DNA of 64,000 nucleotides from Batillaria attramentaria (Eukaryota > Mollusca > Gastropoda > Batillariidae): NCBI GenBank assembly GCA_018292915.2, contig JACVVK020000143.1, forward strand, positions 279,001-343,000. The letters run 5' to 3'. The translations under genes were made by a program, and so were the position numbers. Positions 1 through 11,900 of this stretch are shown here, piece by piece. Every line of letters begins with the position of its first letter. Position 1 is the first letter of the stretch. The notes beneath the pieces were generated by a model. It did not search any database, had not been told where the DNA came from, and saw only the letters and a program-made list of their open reading frames with translations.

Positions 1-1540
1 AAGTCACTCAGGTGGAGCGGATCATTATACTATAGCTACATGTTCAACCCTCTTAACATCCGTACATCAGTAGAAGACAGTAAGTACTATCACTGGCCAA
101 AAGTCAGAGCAGACAGATCAAAAGACAAATCAAAATAAAACACCACCAAAATTAACTACTGTACATGTCACTGGATATATATATATATAGTGCTGTTTAG
201 TTTTACAACCACAAGAGGATGTATACATCATGTAATGTATACACGTGACTGATGCCTGTAGTGTTTGCCCTGCTAATATTTTTAAGCTCATTGAAGAAGA
301 CACAGAAGCTACCTGACTTACAGTGACTGTGTACAAGGTTGTGATTTACTTTGAATGGCAACAGGCTTCTGTTACATAGATCTGCATCAGTGACTACCAG
401 TACCACATGTACCATGTAACGAGGATGTGTTTGTCCAGTAACACCTGTAATATTGGTGACAGTAACACCTGTAATATTGGTGACTCAAACCTTGGCTCTT
501 ACTTGGCATACATGGCTGTGTATCCATGTAAAACAATCCTGACTTGTTTAAGTTCATGACAGGCAATCATAATCACACATGTTTAAACCTGCCTCACAGG
601 CACACAATGGGGTTTAGCTGCTTCCGAATCTGGCCGGTTTGTCACTCACATAAATTTACTTTTTTGAAACCTTTCCACGGTCATGAAAGGCTGCCATTAT
701 GAAACTGTACTGGATGCACAGTAACAGTGTGCTTCTGCCCGCTGAAGTCTACACGTGCAATTAATTATTGGCTTACTCAGTTATCGAAAGTAACCGTCAC
801 TTTCAAACCTTCACTTTCACAAGAAAGATCCACCAATCCAGACCTCAAACAAGAATCGAGTGATTTGGTACGTGAAAACTGTTTGTACATACGACAGGTC
901 CTTCCATCTCTATTAGGAGATACAAGCAGTAACAAACGTGCGACAGATGGTGACTGCACAGGCCAAGTCATCGTGGCAGAATTTCAGTTCTTCTCAAGCG
1001 GAACGTACTTACGTCAGATTCTAAACAAAGCCTTTGTTCTCAGACGAGAAACAAATCTAAAAAACACGCTACACCCGCTTTCGGAACGTTCAAATCTGCA
1101 TAATCATGATACACAAAATCGGATATTTATAACTTTCAAACTGTAAACAATGTCTACCCGAACAGCTGAGCGTATGTCATAAGAAATGCTGACACACTTT
1201 CTCGGTTACGCCATTCCGTAGTTGAGTGACTTATTTCCACCCATTACAGCATAATGAAGTGAAGGTCTCCTACCTGCGTCATTCTGTGGTCTTTCTTGTT
1301 TTCAGGAATAGATGCGTTCCTTCCAAGAAACGCAGCATATTCAAATATACGTATCTGAAATCACTACCCTTGCGTCTGTTTTCGTCCCGAAATAATGGAC
1401 TGTGTTTACGAGCCTACCTTCACTTCCTGAAGAGCCTTTGAGGGGAAACAACTTCAAAGTATCCCCAATAGCTCAGTGGATCCGCTGACGGGAGATCTTT
1501 GCGGTGCGGTCTGCTTACGTACTTAGTGTAGTTTTAAAGG
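1..1540. other. Intergenic sequence, no gene recognised
   Basis: I see no exon with a recognisable protein family in this stretch. A 139-codon open frame on the plus strand at 727-1146 has no motif, no repeat and no resemblance I can name, so I do not call it a gene. A 21-bp unit containing AACACCTGTAATATTGGTGA is present twice at about 442-484. Around 1468-1500 a sequence resembling a tRNA A box (AGCTCAGTGGAT) occurs without a B box downstream; it may be a decayed SINE head. Confidence 0.4.
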
Positions 1541-1600
1541 TCTGCAATCTCAGCAAAAAACCGCAAACATTGCGACTCTTTCGACTGTGTATAATCCGGG

Positions 1601-1840
1601 CAACTCTGTCACAGTTGCAGAGTTTTCAGTGCTTCGGGGACCCTTATAAAACCAGAGCATGAGTTTGCGGTGACATTATTTGGCTTTTGGTCAGTGAGTG
1701 AGATTTGTCTAGCGGATGTTGAGTGCTGCATGATCTTTCTCGCTCAGTGTCAAAACGCAAACTGAGCTGTGAATCAGGCTGCCCTGGGCTTTTATTGGGG
1801 TTTCAGGGACGCTGCAAACTCTGCAACTGTGACAGAGTTG
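1601..1840. repeat. Perfect 25-bp inverted repeat (hairpin or MITE core)
   Basis: The 25 bases at 1601-1625 are the exact reverse complement of 1816-1840, separated by 190 bp. The arm begins CAACTCTGTCACAGTTGCAG. Each arm also contains a short internal palindrome (AACTCTG...CAGAGTT). The surrounding 1540-1990 region carries further related words (CGCAAAC, GGGCTTTT) in both orientations, as in a decayed foldback element. Termini and target duplication could not be fixed. Confidence 0.6.
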
Positions 1841-2066
1841 ACTGTGTTTGCACGGTCGACGCTGTAATATTTTTTCACACTTTGGAAAGCTTTTTGTTGG
1901 GAGCTTAGATCTTTAACGCCGAATCGTTTGCATGAGACGTTAACATGTAAAACTGTATCTGCTGTGTTCTCCTTCATATGTCATGTGACCAACACATCTC
2001 ATGTTGATGCATCACACTTGTCATCTGTATTTTATCTACCAGTACTAGAATCATGAAGCCATGCTC

Positions 2067-2070
2067 TATT

Positions 2071-2107
<37 letters not shown>
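2067..2107. repeat. (TG)n microsatellite
   Basis: About 20 dinucleotide units of TG. Comparable TG/CA tracts occur at about 5529-5580, 13834-13860, 29196-29220, 32236-32270, 33810-33856, 36380-36430, 46218-46277, 47075-47152 and 58276-58313. Confidence 0.95.
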
Positions 2108-2109
<2 letters not shown>

Positions 2110-2590
2110 TTTTCTCTCTTTGTGTGACTGATATGCTTTCGGTTTTACTTCTATGCCACAAGCAGATTGCCTCAGCTGAGGACAGAAGAAAACTGAAGAC
2201 TGCCAATATATTGCCCTGAAATTAATTGTAAAGCTGAACTTTAGGACTGGACAAATTCACACATACTGTGGCAAAGATTGTCATCACAATGTAAAGGACT
2301 GTTATCATGTGAGAAAAAGATCCAGGTACAGTACTGAAAGGTTCAAAACACATGTAGACAACAACAGACATATTTCTTACGTTTGGTTGTTCTTCTCTAA
2401 GCATGAATGTCTTATAAGCTTAACCAGCTCAGTTGGAGAACACATGTAAATCAGACTCATTGCCAAAGTTAACACACGTCTTTTCTTTCAGGTCATTGCC
2501 AAAGTTAACACACCTCTTTTCTTTCTCAAGAAACTCTGACCTTTTGATGTGCATGATGATTTACTACATTTGTTTTACATGTTAAGTGTT

Positions 2591-2938
2591 ACACAGAGCA
2601 TCCCGAGTTTTGGTGCTGTATGCTGGGGAATTAACATGTTACACAGAGCATCCCGAGTTTTGGTGCTGTATGCTGGGGAATTAACATGTTACACAGAGCA
2701 TCCCGAGTTTTGGTGCTGTATGCTGGGGAATTAACATGTTACACAGAGCATCCCGAGTTTTGGTGCTGTATGCTGGGGAATTAACATGTTACACAGAGCA
2801 TCCCGAGTTTTGGTGCTGTATGCTGGGGAATTAACATGTTACACAGAGCATCCCGAGTTTTGGTGCTGTATGCTGGGGAATTAACATGTTACACAGAGCA
2901 TCCCGAGTTTTGGTGCTGTATGCTGGGGAATTAACATG
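2591..2938. repeat. 50-bp minisatellite, 7 copies
   Basis: Seven head-to-tail copies of a 50-bp unit starting ACACAGAGCATCCCGAGTTT. The copies I compared are identical, which implies recent expansion or homogenisation. It lies about 1 kb beyond the COX5B stop codon on that gene's downstream side. No coding sequence overlaps it. Confidence 0.97.
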
Positions 2939-2944
2939 ACACAG

Positions 2945-3750
2945 CAAGACACTGACAGACTAGACAAACTGATACATGTATGACATGTGGTTTGGGTTGT
3001 TTGGAGGAGACAGGTGAACTTCGAGACACTTCACAAGACATGACTGACTGACAAACATACTGACAGATGACAAACACCCTCTACGACCACAACGTGACAG
3101 GAGATGGATCAAACAACTCAGTGCACCAGTGGTTGCTACTCAACGTTACAAAAATTCCTTTTCATCATGTGTATTATCACTGTTAAATGAACTTTTTACA
3201 CAATAATTTGCTTAAGATTCCCCATGCAGTAGATGTGTGCGTGTGCGTGTATGTGACTGAGCAGGAGAGGTGTTATATAAAGCTATGCAAAATCAATGTA
3301 ACGTTATTAATTCTTGAAGTCTTGCCATGTCTTATTGTAGTTGGGCAATAATTTTCCTGTGTCAGCAATAAATGAAGCAGTTTCAATTCAACAATAATGA
3401 AGGCAAATTTCATGGGATGCATAAACTGAGTGCTTACTGTTTGCATGTCTGTTGGTGCCCATTTCCATACACACACACACACACATATGTATATATATAT
3501 AAATATATAAAAGAAAAACCTGAAAATGTAAATTGTGTTTTGTCTTGGAATGTGGTGTTTGGCTGGATTCATTCATCCACACATAGAACGCATTGAGTCG
3601 ATGCTTTGTTTCATTCGCCCAGACAAAACCAACCACAGAACCAACATGCAAACACCACACTTTAGACAACACACAGAATTTTGCGGCACAAACACTTGTC
3701 TCATCTCAAGCAAAAATGCCAAAACCACCAACTTTTTAGTTACAAGAAAC
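2945..3750. other. Downstream flank of COX5B, no gene seen
   Basis: This stretch holds a short CA/TA-rich tract near 3472-3510 and no recognisable exon. It ends at the probable COX5B polyadenylation signal. Confidence 0.4.
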
Positions 3751-3756
3751 TTTATT
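3751..3756 (-). terminator. Probable COX5B polyadenylation signal (AATAAA)
   Basis: TTTATT on the plus strand reads AATAAA on the minus strand, 193 bp beyond the COX5B stop codon. It is the first canonical hexamer I find after the stop in gene orientation. This would give a 3' UTR of roughly 210 nt. Confidence 0.6.
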
Positions 3757-3948
3757 CGCTTCAACACTTTCTCACTTTCACGCGGAAACTACAACCAACT
3801 GACACTGTAGTGTAACAGGCCAGCTGAAATAGGATGAAAATAAAAGGTCGCTGATAATGACAACGTTGCAAAGTGTTCTCTGTATGATTCCTCCCGGCAG
3901 AACGTGGCCAAACCCTTATGGCTGTGTGTGTGACTACGTGTGCTGTGT

Positions 3949-5530
3949 TCAGAAGGACTGAGGCTGAAGATCAGCCAGCTTGAACCAGTAGCCACACTCG
4001 CAGCGTTTGGGTTCACCCTTGTGTAGATACATCCAGTTTATACTGACGGCATCTTCCTCACCTACAACACCACATCAACAGAGCAAGGGCTTTACATATA
4101 AAATATACTCTAACTTCACAGTCAACACATTGAACTGATTACCTGCAGACACAGATCTCTACCTCAATGGTAAATCCATACATGTATACAAGGACAGTGC
4201 TGCTTATCCCAATATGTTCACTTGTCCATACATGTATACAAGGACAGTGCTGCTTATCCCAATATGTTCACTTGTCCATACATGTATACAAGGACAGTGC
4301 TGCTTATCCCAATATGTTCACTTGTCCATACATGTATACAAGGACAGTGCTGCTTATCCCAATATGTTCACTTGTCCATACATGTATACAAGGACAGTGC
4401 TGCTTATCCCAATATGTTCACTTGTCCATACATGTATACAAGGACAGTGCTGCTTATCCCAATATGTTCACTTGTCCATACATGTATACAAGGACAGTGC
4501 TGCTTATCCCAATATGTTCACTTGTCCATACATGTATACAAGGACAGTGCTGCTTATCCCAATATGTTCACTTGTCCATACATGTATACAAGGACAGTGC
4601 TGCTTATCCCAATATGTTCACTTGTCCATACATGTATACAAGGACAGTGCTGCTTATCCCCCAATATGTTCACTTGTCCATACATGTATACAAGGACAGT
4701 GCTGCTTATCCCAATATGTTCACTTGTCCATACATGTATACAAGGACAGTGCTGCTTATCCCAATATGTTCACTTGTCAGGGAGCAGTAGCAATGAACCA
4801 AGGTTAATGATGACATTTCAAATAATTGAATATGGGCTAAAAACACAGAATCAAACTGAATAAATTAAATCAATGACTTTTTGTTTCAATCATGCCATCT
4901 TCCAAGCAAAATGACTATCAAGATGCCATGCAAGCCTTGTGAACAGGCACAAGTAAAAACCACCCTTTTGTCCCAAACAAAAAGTGAAGTTATTTTCACT
5001 TGCTCCACAGACAAAGCCAGGCTCAAGCTGACACTGGTAACTATTAACACTTGGTAACAAAATACAAGTAAGATTAGATGGGATGAAAACACCGAGGCGG
5101 TCGTCACAAAATGCCAGCAGCGCTTGTATTTCCTCAGAAAGTTGAACTCTTTTTCTGTGGACAGAACTATATTGCAGTTGTTTTATAAGTCTTTTATTGA
5201 AAGTGTTCTCTGTTTTTCGTTCATTTGTTGGTATTTTAATCTTAGCACAGGAAACAAGAACAGTTTGCAGAGAGTAGTTAAGATAAGCTCAAAGATCATT
5301 GGCGAGCAGCAAAGGGACATTACTTCATTTTGTGAACAACAGGTGGTTCGGAAGGCACGTTCCATTCTCGCTCTTAACAATCATATTTTGTATCCACTAT
5401 TTGATGTTTTACCCTCGGGTCGGCGCTTTAGGTGCCCCCCGTGCAAGACAAACCGGCGGAAGTTTTCTTTCGGGCCCGTCGCCATCCGACTCCTAAACAA
5501 ACTGTGATGTGATGTGATGTGATAATTATG

Positions 5531-5585
<55 letters not shown>

Positions 5586-5646
5586 CGTGTGCGCGCGTGT
5601 GTTTGTGTGTGGGTGTGAGTGAGTATAGGTGTGTGTGTGTGCGTCA

Positions 5647-5693
<47 letters not shown>

Positions 5694-8600
5694 ATAAGAA
5701 TGCCTGTGTTCTGTTTTTAGCCCAGCGTTCAGCTTATAAATGAACTCTTACGCTTTTTAAGTTACTTTAGTCTGTGATTAATATTGACTGTTCTTAATTA
5801 TTTATTTGTTGATTTATACTGAGCCTGTCTCAATCTTAATTGCCCGTTTCGGGATGAATAAAGTGCAATTGATTGATTGATTGATTGATTGAAAATAGAT
5901 GTCCACCTGCAGCCTATAATTATTAACTTACAAATGCATCCAACCAGCCGCTTGTCATACAGGGATGGAATCATGGTGGGCTCGTCGAAAGATCCTTTGG
6001 CCCTCTTCTTTACATTCATCTCAAATGGGTCCTGTAAAGTGGAAAGAGGAAACAGGATTGACACTGACAGTAGTAACACTAACAGTGATTAGCAAGCTGC
6101 AACACACACTGACAGTAATACAGGCAGCTAAACTGCACTAAGTGATTAACCGTCACCATACGTTGTGGGTGCAGTCATTTCAAACCTCTGTAGTGCTGTC
6201 AAGTTTCAAGCTAGATAGGGCAATAGGCACTAGATCCATGAAACTCTGTCAACAAGGGTATTGGGAAAGTGCTCACCAAAACCTGTGTGATTTTGGTTGA
6301 AAAGAAACAAACAACCACAACGAATCTAAGTGGCTTATAGTATAATACTATAACCCTCCCCATACATGGCTGCAAACACACCCATGCTTTTAAAGGAGGA
6401 ACTTTGTGTGCCATACTTTTTAAGACGGAATTTTTGGGGCAGAGTCAAGTAAATTTGTGACTATGACTCAATGGCAGTATGACTGTATGAGTGTAACCCT
6501 AAAGTAAACAAAATACACAAGAAAGAAAGAAGCTGACAGAAATCTCTGATCAAATCAATGTCAATGCAGATTGAAATTTGCATTATATATATTACTAAAA
6601 TGGTGGACTGCTAGGATGTATGAGATTCAATGCTGGCATAAGAAGTGAAAAACACTTTATCTGACAACAGTTTATCACTTGTAGTTCCAACCTTTTCTGT
6701 ATAACAGGCTTACGCAGGCCATCACATTAGTGTATGTGTGTGCAAGTTTGATTTAATTCACTTTGTAAGTGTCAGTGAGTTAGCACCCAGGGTGTACAGC
6801 GAGGGTTATAAATCAAACAAGTTTTCCTTCTTTGAAAGCATGGGTGTGTTTGCACACACACAACACACTGTGTTAAGGCAACAAAAGGCGAAGGTTAAAT
6901 GGTGGCAGTAACACAGCCTAACACATAATGCAACTAAATGAATTGTATACGAGCATCGTCCATGTTTAATCATTTACACTGGCTTCTCTCCACCCCCTAC
7001 TTTGTGGTAGTGACTGAAAACAATGCTAGGTTTGCCAGTATTCTGATGGTGCTTATCACAGTGCTATTGGCACTACTCTTTAGACAAAAGTCTAACAGAT
7101 TAACTGCTTACTGCTATTATTAATTATCCCATGGGTGAAAGCTGGCAATTTTGAAAATACTGAAACTTCTTTTTCCAGGCCAGGGTCCAGGGAAAAAAAT
7201 GAATTCTGCCAAACTTAAGAGCCAGTTCTAGGCCTCTCATGGCACCTGAGAGCACTTGATAGCTATTCCTATCTACTACATTTCCCTTCAAATTTCAACC
7301 CATAGACTCAAGCTATTGCAGACCTCTTGTTGCTGTACACATTTAATCCAAATATTTACTGTGGAGAATCACACAAACTCTAAAATCTAAAACTGTAAAA
7401 AATCCTACATTCAAAGACCTGTCGGTTTACTCTCGATCTCAGTCTAAAGGTTCAGCCTGGTTTAGGGGGTGCCAGAGTGTAGTTTTTGCATAGCAAAGTG
7501 TAGCTTTAATACAGTCGGACCCACTTAACAGGATGACACTTTGTAAAAATTCACAGTTTGCAAGTACACATTCTGATTTCCAAGCACAGGCGTTTCTTCA
7601 TCTGTGTAAAACTACACAGTGTGTTTACCACAAACTGCCTAACAGTAACGCTTACTGTGGTGGTAAAGTGTCAAAGCCAGGAGTGCAGGCCTGCTTAATT
7701 GTTAAGCTAGGGGTGTGTGCAGGGGCAGTCTTCCCAGGACGTGTTTTTAATTACACTGAAATCTGTGTAAGTGATTCAGTTTAATCGCTTCTGAGGACTG
7801 AAACACTTTTTGAGAGGCAGGAAATTTTTTAGCCAAAGGTGGAAATCCGACAAAAGCCGGTGGAAGATCTTAAGCCCTGACTGTTATAGTTTTATACAGG
7901 GTCGAACTTTAAATAAGGACCACCCAGGCAAACAGGCCCTGTACTTAAAAATTCGCAAAAAATACAAGCAGTGCATTTTAATTTTTATCAAAGAATTCGA
8001 CTGGGAAAGGGTTAAGGGGTTAACAGTGTATCCTGCAAAGCTTGCTGAAGCTGTCATGTTGTCACGTGCTGCATTCAGAGGGGGGGTTGAAAGTTGCTGA
8101 TTGTTGGCAAAATTGGCTCTTATGTAAGCATCAGTGAACACTGATTCGAACGGCTTTGCACTGAAATTCCAAATGCACGTGCAAGAACCAATGCATTACT
8201 GAGCATTTCACTCACTGGAATGCCAATAAAAGCAGCCGAACGTGCATAGTTCCTCACAACACCAACATGCATCCAAGACGCAAGCTGTCAGATTTTGACC
8301 GGACCCGGGCGATTGCATGGCTGCCAGGATCGAGTTGGCGTTCGAGAAGTGGCCAGAAGACTACAGGTGTCCCACTCTGTTATCATTCGGCTGAGAGAAT
8401 GTTTTCAAGCCACTGGAACTGTTAAAGAAGGACCCTGTCCAGGCCAGCCAAAGAAGACCACTGCAAGGGAGGACCGGTTCATCCACAGACAGGCTCTTCA
8501 GAGGAGGACCATCACCTCCAACACCATCAGGCGTCGGCTCCAAGCTGCCACTAACACAGCAGTATGCAAGATGTCCACACGGCGGCGCCTCCATGCTTGC

Positions 8601-8852
8601 AACCTTCATGCAAGACGCCCAGTCAGGAAACCCAAACTGACTGCGGCCCACCGGGCAAGCCGCTTGGCCTGGTGTACAGTTCACCAAAGGTGGTCCCGGG
8701 CACAGTGGCAGCTGGTGCTGTTTAGTGACGAGTCCCAGTTCCTGGTGAAGCCACGAGATGGACGCATTCGGGTGTGGCGGCGTCCTGGAGAGCAGCTGGC
8801 AGATGACGCCGTCCAGGAGGTCACGGCGTTTGGCGGTGGCTCGGTCATGGTA

Positions 8853-8909
<57 letters not shown>

Positions 8910-11900
8910 ATCAGCAGCCACTACAAGACTCCCCTGTACCATGTGGATGGCAACTTGAACGGCCAACGCTACCTGCAGGAGATTTTACAGCCTTTGGTTG
9001 TCCCAGCGCTTCAGCAGATTGGGGCCCAGGCTGTGTTCATGGACGATAACGCCACCCTACACCGTTGTCGAGCCGTGAACACTTTCGTGGTACAAGCTGG
9101 CATCACGAGGATGCCATGGCCGGCAAACAGTCCGGACTTGAACCCTACTGAGAACATTTGAGGCGAGCTTGGGAGAAGAGTTCAAGAAAATCACCCTCTG
9201 CCAGCCAATCGACAACAGCTGCTACACGACCTGCAGCAGGAGTGGGCAAACCTCCCCCCGGCCCTCATTGCAAGAACTGTCAACACCATGAGACAGCGCT
9301 GTGTGGATTGTGTGGCAGCACGAGGGGGACACACTCGGTTTTGATCAGACTGTAAAGGAACACTCTGTGAATTTCAATTTCGGGGGGTGGAGTCTCTAAT
9401 CAGGCACAATGAATTTGTTTGTTTGTTTTTCTTTTGGGAAATTGACCAAATCTGGTTCACTGATAATGAAATTAAACATTTATGATGTTTCTGGCGTTTT
9501 AGGGTTTCGCTTTCTATGTTTCATGAGACTGTGTATAAGTGGTCCTTAATTAAAGTTCGACCCTGTATAATATAGTTATCTTTATTAGTCAGTCCTCCAA
9601 ATGGGATCACTAGTACTGATTTTTCGTATTGATTTTCGTCTTAAAATAGACTTCAGGAAAATCTGGTACTCGCACATCAGGTTACCACAGCCCGCACACG
9701 ATTATCCTGGGCAAATTGTTGGTACATGTAACTTAAACGTCGTGTCTGGCCTTAAGAAACGATCCGTAATGCATTTTTCTTTCTGTTGTGTTAGTTTTGC
9801 GTAAGGAAAAACCACCGCTCAATGCTTTATCCACGCAAAGATCGAATGGATGCGAGAGCATCTGGGAAAATCCGGTACGCGTACACCCGGCCAAGTCGGA
9901 CGATCATCATACGCGTATTTTTGCAACGAAAACTTCACGTCTGCCCCTCAGAAAACGATCCGTACTGTATTTTTCTTTCCGTTGGTTTCATTATTCAATT
10001 AAAAAAAGTCCAGCTGAATGCTTCATTGGCGCGAAGATCGTATGGATACTAACATCCGTGAACTGCGAAACGGCGCCCACACGCTATTCAGGCTGGGGAA
10101 TTCCTGAGAGAAAAAAAGACTGAAATCCAGGCCGGGGGCCAGGGGCCGCCAAGGCCCCGGCGGGGTGCAGGGGAAGCGCCCTGCTGGGGGGCCCAGGGGG
10201 GCGAAGCCCCCCGGAAGAAAACAAATTTTAGTATTTTCACAGGCAATTTGTGACCTCTCCTGGCACCTAAAAGTGAAATTATTAGCATGACATTTACACC
10301 TGGATTGCTTCTGTTTGTCACACTTTATCCTTGCCTATGCTGCTGACCTTGTAAACCTATTTGCTAAATTTTTCTAAAACTTTTCACAAGGCACTGAACA
10401 ATGCTCATTTAAATGCACATCTGCAGGCCTTTCCTGTCACCTTATAGTGAATAGTTCAAAACTGAAGAAAAACACAACTACCATAACAGTCAAATTAGCC
10501 ATTAAAATTCAAATGAGGACTGAATGCAGTAGAATATTTTCACTGGGGGCACATTTGTTTTTCTCAAGACCCTGTGTGCTTGCCATTCACTTCCATTTCA
10601 ATCAACCAAAAATAATTGACTTCTTGTTTAAATGGAGGAAAAAGTTTTGAAAGCCAAATCAACTGTCCACAACACTAAATCTGCACAGTTCCTTCTGTGT
10701 AAGAGGGCAAACATTTCACTAGAATTAAACCCACATTAACCCTACAAGTCAGACAGACTACACTCTGTGTACTCTGACCAGTTCCACTTAATGTAAGTCA
10801 CAGTCACTTCAAATCAGAGGAGAATTATTCCGAAAACTTGTGACTAGAAATTTCGAAGCATATTGCACATGCTGGTGCTCCCCTGATTTCAGCCTCTCTG
10901 AGAAAGTAGATGGACACAAAATACATGTAGATACCAACCCCATTTGTCATTTTTTATCACCCCTTCCTAGACAGTATCTTGTCTTTCATCGTCATTATTA
11001 TCATGAATCGAGTCGTAAGCATAGATACTTGTACTGGGCTCGCTCGTTGCTTCGCAGTTCTTCAACGAAATGGGGAATTACTGCGGTCTTTATTCTGCGG
11101 ATGTGTTCGCCAACCCGTTCCGTTTCGCCGTCTGCATCGGTCACCCACCTATCTGTCCACGCTCATAGCCAACGATTCTTCTTGCATTCGTCCTCTAAAG
11201 CTTGCCGACGCGCAAAAATGTCCCCTAACGACGGCATCGCCAAGTGCAGTGGCATTGTAAAACATGGCTGACGAAAGCGCCAGCTGTCCATCTCCGCCGT
11301 AGACGCAAACCTATACAAAAGGAACGCGCGAGTGGTGTGATTTGGCGCCGGAGAATAAAAGCGGAAGTGACGCTAGGCAGGTCATGGCCGCGCAACATGG
11401 CTGCGAAATTGACTCCACGGTGGCACAGCGGTCGGCTCCGTCTTCACTTTCCTCAGGTTTTTTTTTTTTTTTTCCCGTTTTTTTTTTTTTTTTTTTGCGG
11501 AAACTTCGATTTTTTTGGCGGAGAGGGTCGGAAGTTTGGCGGAGGTCCGCCAATTGGCGGACAGTTCCCCAGCCTGGCTATTAGTTGATGCTTTGGTTGG
11601 CTGACTGACGAGATCGAACAAAAGCCATTGGCCAAACAAGGTTTCTTAGCATCCAGGTTCGATCATGCAATAATGCTGAACGGAATATGACACGGACACT
11701 ATTTTGTTGTTGATGTTTTTCAAAAATACAGAATACGTATTTTCGGTCGAGAAAAATACGGATTCTGAATTTCCGTGCCCCATACAGAAAACTTTCACCA
11801 TTGTTTTTCTAGTCATCTGCATTACCATCACCATGTAAGTTGTAACATTCGAACTTGGGGTTTGTGGCTATTCCTCAACGTTTCGAGTTCAGCCAGCTAC

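Larger units (their letters stand above)
7897..9565 (+). mobile_element. Tc1-like DNA transposon, complete but inactive
   Basis: The termini are 27-bp inverted repeats at 7897-7923 and 9539-9565 with one mismatch (CAGGGTCGAACTTTAA at the left), flanked on both sides by the TA target duplication typical of Tc1/mariner. The length of 1669 bp fits the superfamily. It contains one transposase gene in plus orientation, which is broken. It sits inside COX5B intron 2, antisense to that gene. Confidence 0.95.

Noticed and set aside
727..1146. 139-codon plus-strand frame
   Set aside because: There is no recognisable motif, signal or neighbouring exon; the length is compatible with chance in sequence of this composition.
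4167..4863. Three overlapping plus-strand open frames of about 200 codons
   Set aside because: All are readings of the 50-bp intronic array, antisense to COX5B.
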